Positions 56,501-64,000 of a DNA stretch of 64,000 nucleotides are shown one piece after another. The notes under the pieces are model-generated. The model ran no database searches, had not been told where the DNA came from, and saw only the letters and a list, made by a program, of their open reading frames with translations. The stretch is taken from positions 24,530,501-24,594,500 of the forward strand of contig OY821787.1 in NCBI GenBank assembly GCA_963682175.1, given 5' to 3'. How positions within the stretch are numbered: position 1 is the stretch's first letter; each line of letters starts with the position of its first letter. The translations under genes were made by a program, and so were the position numbers. This DNA comes from Triglochin maritima. Its lineage: Eukaryota > Streptophyta > Magnoliopsida > Alismatales > Juncaginaceae.

Positions 56501-57200
56501 TGGATGTAGATTGGTTCACCCGTGTCGACTATAGTACAACAATGTTTCATTGATGAAAGCTATCCATCGGTGTATGCCAATATTCGATAGTGTAGGTTAA
56601 CACCAACAGATAGACTTGTCATCAATTTTGCCTACGTCAGTGTTTGGTTCCACCGATGGGTATTCCGACGGATAAGTGCCCTTGGTATTAGTTTTGGCAT
56701 GAAATTTCCTGCAATGTTTTTTCGTTTTGCTTCATTGGAGAGAAGAACACCGACAAATATATGTTGGTGACGTATCCGTCGGTGTAGGATACATTGACTA
56801 GCACTTCTTCCGCAGTAGCACGGATGGATGGCAATGTACTCCTACATAAATGTTACGCCGATGATATCTATAAGAAACCTTCACCGATGGATAAGGTTCG
56901 TTGGTGTGATTATCTGACAAATGTCCTATTGACTCTTTCTGGGTTTAGATTTTCTAGATCAAAAGAAGTAATATTTTTCATCATCCATAATACATTCATG
57001 CATTCTTCCACAAATATATAACCATATGAAGTCATATATGCATTCAAACAACAAACTACGTACCAAATGTTATAACTATATTAAAATTAAGTTTTCAATT
57101 CATAATATAGCAAACAAAGTTTGATAATGATACTAGACAAAATACACAAACACTATCATTTTAACTATGATACAAAACTTGATCGCTGTAAACCCCGTTT
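56501..57200. repeat. Possible DNA-transposon end with CCGTCGGTG repeats
   Basis: Repeated short motifs in both orientations (ccatcggtgta, ttccgacggata, acaccgacaaa, atccgtcggtgtagg, caccgatggataag) over 56555-56905, like CACTA subterminal repeats but different from those of the 5695-21900 element. No terminal CACTA tip was found. The remainder to 57200 is AT-rich with nothing recognised. Confidence 0.4.
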
Positions 57201-58140
57201 GCCATCAAAAATTTGATGGTCGACTACTAGCTTGCTACTCACTCTCTTTCGCTCCTGACTCTCTCGGACACTTTACTCTACTTAACCTCTAGCATTGAGC
57301 TCTGCTTGGGATGACATCCCCTGAGGTTCGTACATGTCTATGGGGTGACAAGACAGGAGTACATCCTCACACCTCCATGCTCGTCGCCCAATACGGTCTC
57401 CATTGGGTCCTCGGTGGCAAGCTGTCTAAGTGATAAAGCCCTGAGAGATCGTCTCACCCGATCCTCGTAGAGCCTCTAATCTTTCATGATAGAAGAAAAT
57501 ATCAGAAATTATAAATGAATGCAATTGGTGCTTGTTTTCCTTCAATTTTGTATTCAAAGAGCTCATAATATTGGCTCTGAAACCCTTAGGAACCTGCCAG
57601 TGTGCCCATATAAAATTCAAATAACTGTTCAATTCAAATTAATAATATATATAACTTAAGTATGTATGTAGTAGTACCGTTAATTGCTGCCATGCCATAC
57701 ATTGTCCTTTGACACCAATCTCCAATCCGATTAACATGGAGGAAGTACGTGAGTCCTCCTGGCTATCATCCTAATGAAGTTCTGGAAGCAGTTTGCGTTC
57801 TTTCTGTCTGGGATGCCCTCCGATGTAAACTTTATCTCCGCGACAATTGTTGAGTTCCAATTGTCAACAAGATGTGTGGAACCACGAACTCTACTAATGT
57901 TGACTGCACATGTATGAAGCATAACTTAACATTTCACATAAGAAAATATTGTATTCTAATTAACTTTTATTATCAGAGGCCGAAGTATCACAAACGTCCC
58001 CACTATGGGAAGGATTGGCAGCACGAGTGCCAATCCATGGGGTATGAACTACTAGGATATCCTCCTCACGTTATCGACGTCTACGCCAATCACCTCCTCC
58101 CTCATGTACACGGTCTGGCGGCGAAGACTGACATTTAGTC
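57201..58140 (-). pseudogene. TnpA-like CACTA gene remnant
   Basis: Minus-strand pieces RGSTHLVDNWNSTIVAEIKF ... NANCFQNFIRMIARRTHVLPP (57910-57735), then DWRLVSKDNVWH past a stop, and VPKGFRANIMSSLNTKLKEN with SDIFFYHERLEALRGSGE (57600-57430). The pattern (R-G-x-T ... N-x-x-x-F-x-x-F-x-R-x-I-A-R ... D-W-R-x-V) fits the Ptta/En/Spm TnpA family. It is broken by stops and of a different subfamily from the 6437-9317 gene. 57950-58140 carries nothing I can assign. Confidence 0.45.
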
Positions 58141-58306
58141 ATACCTGAATTCCGAAGTATCGTATTTTATCATTAATCACATGATAAATTATAAAATACA
58201 AATCAAATAAGTCAAGCATTTTGTTTGTCATTGCATTCATGGTCATACTTGTTAAAGTGTCCATTACTCCACCATCGGTTTTAAACCCAGTCTAACAAAT
58301 ACTGCC
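58141..58306. other. Unassigned AT-rich spacer
   Basis: No frame, repeat or motif recognised. Confidence 0.5.
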
Positions 58307-58454
58307 CGATTGACATCATATCATGCATATACTTGTATCTTATATCCATTATCTTGAACCTAAACAATGCTATGTAACGAGTTTTATGTTTATGGTTCAG
58401 CAATATACATGTTTGAGAAGAAGAGACTCAAAAATGACTTAAAAGCAAGGACTG
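58307..58454 (+). repeat. Athila-like LTR, first 148 bases
   Basis: CGATTGACATCATATC at its start (TG mutated to CG), then the usual U3 opening. It breaks off at 'gcaaggactg' and joins leader sequence directly, a deletion that removed most of the LTR and the PBS. Confidence 0.7.
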
Positions 58455-58907
58455 TTATTTAGCCACTAGGACTTAGGAACATTAGGAGAGTGATCCGGTC
58501 ACGACCGTCATAGCCTAATTGGCGTTGCCCACTTTGTCGATAGTAGGAGAGACGAGATCTCCAGATTTTGGCTCACTTGCTTGGCTATGTGGTCTTCGTT
58601 GTAGGGAGGTGAGGCGTGTTGAGGCCGTGTGACCTGGCAATTTGGCATCGTCTAGTTGTAAGGACCTATAGTGACCGTAGGATGTGTGAGACTTGTTTGC
58701 TAGATAGGCTTCTACCTTCTCCCATTACCCATGCTAGCTTTAGGGATTCTTCTCTTCCCCTCTGAGTCATCTTCTTCTCACCTACTTCTACATTCTAGTC
58801 TCCTCCCCTTTGCACTCTTTGTTAGCGTTTTAGGGTTGAGTCGAGCACTTTTTGCGAGCTTGGCCTCGTGGTGGTGAGAGTGGTCGACTCGAGAGTTCTT
58901 TGGTGAG
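58455..58907 (+). other. Leader of short Gag-like element, copy 2
   Basis: Plus-strand copy of the leader at 13420-13700 and of the reverse of 23520-23960 ('ggcgttgcccactttgtcgat', 'ttgaggccgtgtgacc'). It ends at the Gag-like ATG. Confidence 0.75.
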
Positions 58908-59280
58908 ATGGATGGTTACATGGGCGACCATCCATATCATGGTGGGGACCAGGACTACTCTCCTTGGTACTCCAGACCCATGCATCCTGGGGTGCCTCAA
59001 ACTGACACCCTGTATGGTTGGGACAATCTTGATTGGGTGACCAAGCAATCTTCATATTGGGATAATATGAGAGAGGCACCGACTGCTAGACCACCATCTA
59101 GTTATGTCAGATCATATGTTGGTCAACAAACTGAGACATTATAAGAACATTTGCCCTCTTTCATGCATGTGGTAGATGACATGAGTGCACTGGAATCTCC
59201 TGTAACTATACCGTGTGACTATTGTGGGTTGAGTGGTCATGTTTTCAAGGAATGTCCATATGTTCCCCCAGAGCTCGTAA
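58908..59280 (+). pseudogene. Capsid-less Gag-like protein, copy 2, truncated
   Basis: Begins MDGYMGDHPYHGGDQDYSPW, colinear with the minus-strand frame at 22866-23516, including MREAPTARPPSSYVRSYVG. One TAA at 59142-59144 interrupts it. The frame then continues through an intact CCHC knuckle (CDYCGLSGHVFKEC) to ECPYVPPEL, where an LTR sequence cuts in. Confidence 0.65.
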
Positions 59281-60145
59281 TTGGTAGTCGATTTTTCTCC
59301 AGATCCGATAAAATTTAGGCGGGTCATTTATTAGAGTGTTTTTGTCTATTTTTAGTAGTTCATTAGTCCCACATCAGGGATTGTCCCCGATTTCCTTTTT
59401 CTATGACTATAAAAAGAACTCTTCCTTCTCCTTTGTATTTACCCATTGCTTGGTGACATTCTCTCTTGTTGGAGTAAGCCTTGGAGCAAAACTCAAGTGG
59501 AGAAGAGTGCTACTTGTAATGTGAGTCATGTAAATAAAATAATTTTCTTACTTTGTTTTAATGTTGTCTCCTCTTTTAATTCTTGCATGCTTAGTTAATT
59601 TCGTTTGTCTTGATCTTCGTAGAATTAATTAGCATGTTTCCTTTTCCTATCTTAATTAGCTTAATTTCATTTTGTCTTCTTTTGATGAGTAGTGAGTAGT
59701 TTCATCCCCCTTTGGGGGTGAAGTTGAGGTTTATACATGTCATGTAGTATGGAATGAATGCTAAATGTTGTTGTATATGAGAAATGTTAGTATGCTTGTT
59801 TGAATTAGAGAGAATACTTAACATGATGGTTTCTGCCATAATCTTTAGGTACATTCCATGGTTGTTTAGGTTCTTAATAACAAACTTGTTCATGCTCATA
59901 TTAATCATTTGGGTTAGTGATTTGCATGATAGGTCTCGCCATGAGGTACTTCTTATGCATAGAAAGTACTACCTACACTTGTGCTTATTGAATGCATTCA
60001 TCACCACTTATTTCATGTGTACACACACTCCACCCCTTAGGGGTTTCCATTCCTGAATTTCAACTTTCTTATTAGTAGTTTCTTAGTTTAGTTTTAGTTC
60101 CTCTTGTGCTTTCATTTCCTTCTTTGTTGCTTACTAGTTTAGTGT
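59281..60145 (+). repeat. Athila-like LTR, second half
   Basis: Begins in U3 ('ttagtcccacatcaggg'), has a TATA box ('gactataaaaagaac', about 59406), 'gtgagtagtttcatccccctttgggggtg', and a 3' part matching 21904-22110. It is cut before the U5 end at about 60145. Confidence 0.7.
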
Positions 60146-61550
60146 AATACACATTCCCACAGTGAAAAAAACCCATCAAGTTAAGTATTCTCATTTAACA
60201 AACAAGCATACATTCACATTCATCACATATTGCATAAGATTGGATTCATTCACATTCTTCAATACATGTATAAACATCATCTCCACCCCCAAAAGGGGTT
60301 GGAACTACTCACTACACATTAAGCTAACAATTATACTAAGAAAGAAAAACATTCTAAGGAGCTATACTAAGATTAGGAAAACAGAACTAAGCTAAACATG
60401 CAAGCATTCAAAAAGGGACAACATTCAAACAAAAGTAAAAAGAAAATACTTTATTTACATGACTCACATTACAAAGCGGCATCCTCTCCACCTTGAGTTT
60501 TGCTTCAAAGGGTTAGTCCAACTAGAGAGAATGGTCATCGAGCAACGGGTCGGTTACAAAGGAGGAAGAGGAGTTCTATTTATAGACATGAAAAGGCAAC
60601 AAGGACAATCCCCCGGTGTGGGACTAATGAAACATACCTAAAATGGACATAACCCATAACCATGCGAAACTGGGTCGGATTCGGACAAAAATGGACAATT
60701 AATTGTAGTTCTAGGGTTGCCAATTGGCGGTCACTTTTTGTCTTATATGATCTGATTTCGACTATCTTCTTAAATGCTTCAATTCTTCATGTGAGGTGCA
60801 CTCGGATCGGTTATTGTAGTATGGGCCCAAATCTAATTGCCAAAATACTCCTCATGATGGTGTGGAGTGTCTCAGTTTGCTATTTGGTCCTTCCGGCTTA
60901 CATCTAGGTCCTTCCCTCTTGTAGATGGGTCGTTGTGTATGACGAACAGGTCCAGTTTGCTTAATTTAAGTCATTTCTTCTTATATTTCAGACATTTTCT
61001 CTTCCGTTCTCTTCTTTATTAATTAATACCTAAAAATACACAACAAACACTCGAGTAGCACAACATTGGGGTAAAGTTAAGGATATATAGCATGAAATGA
61101 CGCATGATACGCTACTAATCACATACATTTGCATTCATGCTATATATCCTTTATGTTACCCCAATTTTATTCTACTCGAGTGTTTGTTTGACGTGTTTCA
61201 GGTTTTAGGTAATAAAAATGAAAAATTAACTAAAAAGGACCTAAATGTAACACGAAAGGACCTTATTTTAGCATCTTGGATCTGTTTGTCATGCTCTAGG
61301 ACCCATCTGCAATTCAGGAAGTAACCAAATGAAACCCGGAGGGACCTGAGCATAAGGAAAACATTTTTGGTGCAAAAATCACTCATTATCAAGATCTTCA
61401 GAAGTATTTGGAAAATTAAGACCAAACTGGCTCGAACCAGCGAACCACGAGTCTACGCCACGTGCAAAATGCATCACTTGAGCTTTTGAAATAAATAAGG
61501 GGGATTAGAGCCAAAAGATCTGCCAATGGCAAATCATTTTGTTCCAAATC
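60146..61550. repeat. Second copy of head-to-head LTR block
   Basis: Same arrangement and order as 1508-2908: reversed LTR part, head-to-head turn (61042-61090 against 61140-61189), plus-oriented U3 part, and then the 3-kb-type LTR at the same base. Differences are scattered single bases and small indels. Confidence 0.75.
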
Positions 61551-64000
61551 TGTAATGCCCCCGATCCCGTTTGTACGCACACTGGGAAATACTACAAGTG
61601 TCACGATCAGAGACCTCCACGACGACCGAAGGAGTTACAAAAGATGGACCAACAAGACGACTCGACAAGACATAAAGGTCATACAGAGTTAGATAGTTTA
61701 CAGGAATAAGTTATCCATATGTGAAAAGTTCAACAACAATATCTTAGTCATAAAGGAAATACAATAACAATAAGTGGATGTAAGATAGGCATCAAGACCG
61801 ACGTATCCCTCGTGTACAGAATCTTCGACACTTGGCCAGACCGCCACGTGGGAACCTAAGTACCTGCAAGCACCGCATTAACAAATGCATGAGTTTTCAA
61901 TTAAGAAAACCCAGTATGCCCCACCCAAACAATGACAAAACTATGCACGAAGTCTAACTAAGACAAACATAAAAAAACATAACAGAACAGAAGAGCACAT
62001 AATGCATCAAAAGGCTATGACTCCACAAGCCATGCCAACCGGGCGCACCCAACACGTTCCTCGCAAGGAACCAAAACACCGGCCTTGCTGGTCAGAAGTT
62101 GTCACTCAACAGTGACCCACCGCTCGGCACAAAGTGGTGCACCGGATAAATGTCCGAATTTGCGGAAATAAACCAGCATGGCGTCATTGCGAACTTGGTA
62201 ACATCTACCCTGAGACAGAATGACAACACGCCCGCCTAGGACTTATCTTACGCCTACCCTCCCAATGTGAAGGTCTTATGCGAATGGCCTCTGAAGCTAG
62301 AGGACCCACTAGTTGGCCGTCGGCCCAGAAAACAGAACGTGCTCAGAATTATTAATCAGATTAAAAGCAATGCAAGATACTTAAGCATCTAAGATCTAAT
62401 GTAGCTACAATATGCAGAACGAGATCAAGGAAGAGTATCCGGATACCCTCCTAACAGCCCCAAACAATCAGAATCAGAACATCCCAATCAGGAATCATAA
62501 CATTGCCATCAGAAATCAAAATGCACTCACAACAGCAAGCAATCATGATCGGGATCGATTAATCAATACGACAACTAATTAATTCATCTACGGGTCATGA
62601 TATGGAGTTATAAGGCATGATTTCCTAAGTGCCACGCATAACCACACCATAATACCTCATATCAGTAACATATATACATGACATCAAAATATAGATCAAG
62701 CACAACAGTAAGAGATACCACGGATAACCACTAGTATGAATCCTAAATTTCAGAACATATATGCATTGGAAACTTAGGACTTGATCCGATATTTTATGAA
62801 TATAATCACGAGATAATGCATGAAAATATGATCTTTAATCATAAACAAATCACGGGGGATTATCTGAATATAATCATGAAATAACGCATGAACATATGAT
62901 CTATAATCAGCAAACAATCATGGAAGATTATCTGAATATAATCTTGAAACAACGCATGAACATATGATCTATAATAAACAATCATGGAAGATTATCTGAA
63001 TATTATCATGAAGTAAGGCAACAATACGTGACCTAAGAATCCACAAACAAAGCATGGGATATGGTCTGGCTATAGTTACGAATCAATGCATGTATATACA
63101 ATTTATATTAGCAACTATGTCATGAAAGCTTATCTTACTATAGTCGCCATATAACGCTGGAATACATGTCTTATAACCCGCAAAATATCATGGAAGAACC
63201 ATCTCAACATAGCCATCAAATTATGCAGGAACATATGATCTAAAATTAGAACGAGTCATGCAATATCATTTGGACATAGTAACTAAATCACGCAGGGGCA
63301 TAATATCTGGAATTGGTGATGATACACGAAACTATCATCAGAACAAGTCACGAAATCATGCAAGATCATATGATCTAAAATCAGTAAACATATCAAGGCA
63401 AAATCGCATGTTACAATAAGTTAAGCACCATCACGAAGTAATAAAACCATCACAAGCTCATGCGACAAGGAATGGGCTGCACATCACGCAAGCATGCATG
63501 CAACCACCCTTTCCCGATGTGCCCCCCACAGCCCAGCATCCTCCCTTCCGGTTTCTTCATAAATCCACTAAGGGAGACATGAGGCAAGGTCATGATGATG
63601 GGACGGATGCCCAGTCAGCCACTGAAGTCCAGAGCTCGCACCACGGTCCACCCTATTGGGTAGATCTCCAGCAGCGCACATCTAAGCTTCAGATCGACCA
63701 GTCCACTGGTGCTGGACCAAACTCCGTCCAAAACCCCCTACTTCTTCTTACAATAAAGGGCTAGGAGCATACCTGAGAGGGAGGTTGTTGCAGCCCGAAG
63801 ATCGCCGGAGGGGAGTTGCTGCAGCCTTCACCCGCCAAGACACCTTACACGTTACTCCCTTTGCTGCCCGGAGTAGCTGCTGGTCGAGAAGTTGGGGAGG
63901 GAGGAGAAGGTCGAATTTTTGTTTGGGAGGAGGTGGGGAACAGGAAGGGATTGCTAGGGTAGAGGGCGGTTTTGTTATAAGCAAGAAGAGAAAATGGAAA
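61551..64000 (+). mobile_element. 3-kb-type LTR, runs off the window
   Basis: Starts TGTAATGCCCCCGATCCCG and follows 38319-41298 in order ('tgtgtacagaatcttc', 'acctgcaagcacc', 'cagtgacccaccg', 'agtatccggataccctcc', 'gcatacctgag'). By comparison about 0.5 kb of the LTR should remain beyond the window. Whether it is solo or part of a full element cannot be told. No coding region is supported. Confidence 0.8.
62797..63018 (+). repeat. 68-bp tandem repeat in the LTR
   Basis: Units at 62797-62864 and 62865-62932 (68 bp each), 62933-62996 (64 bp) and a partial one from 62997. Each starts tgaatataatc and contains 'gcatgaacatatgatct' and 'gattatc'. The equivalent region of 38319-41298 shows only loosely related sequence. 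Confidence 0.85.

Noticed and set aside
58908..59144. A Tyr/Gly-rich host protein
   Set aside because: Colinear with the Gag-like frame of the minus-strand element, preceded by the same leader and followed by a CCHC knuckle.

Overview
The window looks like nuclear DNA of a flowering plant, probably a eudicot, from a gene-poor, repeat-dense (pericentromere-like) region. The evidence is primer-binding sites complementary to plant tRNA-Asp (TGGCGCCGTTGCCGGGGA), Athila/Tat-type Gag and retropepsin sequences, a CACTA (En/Spm) transposon with tnp2- and TnpA-type genes, and a Ty1/copia polyprotein. I found no host gene, tRNA, rRNA or CRISPR array. The species cannot be named from the sequence alone.

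Layout, left to right. 1-4648: fragments of several LTRs, ending in one arm of a short non-autonomous element. 4649-22254: a solo LTR (TSD CTGGT) split by a CACTA transposon (5695-21900, TSD CAT). That transposon is itself split by an Athila-like element (10720-19918, TSD CTTCA), so this is a three-level nest. 22255-26030: the rest of the short minus-strand element (short Gag-like ORF, ORF2, leader, PBS, LTR). 26031-32149: a copia-like LTR repeat, a pseudogene and truncated LTRs. 32150-42698: an old, broken gag-pro element holding a reverse solo LTR (34228-35665, TSD TCCAC) and a 3-kb solo LTR (38319-41298, TSD ACTTA). 42841-50173: an intact, very young gag-pro element with apparently identical 1188-bp LTRs and TSD ATCTA, inserted in the tail of a defective copia element that runs to about 55043. 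55044-60145: older copia and CACTA remnants and another copy of the short Gag-like element. 60146-64000: a second copy of the repeat block seen at 1508-2935, followed by the start of another 3-kb-type LTR.

How the parts work together. None of the Athila-like elements here carries reverse transcriptase, RNase H or integrase. They encode at most Gag plus protease, or only a capsid-less Gag-like protein, and must depend on enzymes from elsewhere. The 42841-50173 element has an open 855-codon Gag-Pro frame and matching LTRs, so it moved recently.

Several non-coding structures recur across these elements. They include a stem-loop just before the 3' LTR, a short GC-rich palindrome present both upstream of the LTR TATA box and in the leader, a conserved U5 block next to the PBS, and a second polypurine-like tract upstream of the true one. 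These repeated RNA/DNA structures in RT-less elements are the most interesting signal I see. The CACTA element has a TnpA-like gene with a C-terminal Ulp1-type cysteine protease but has lost the catalytic half of its tnp2 transposase.
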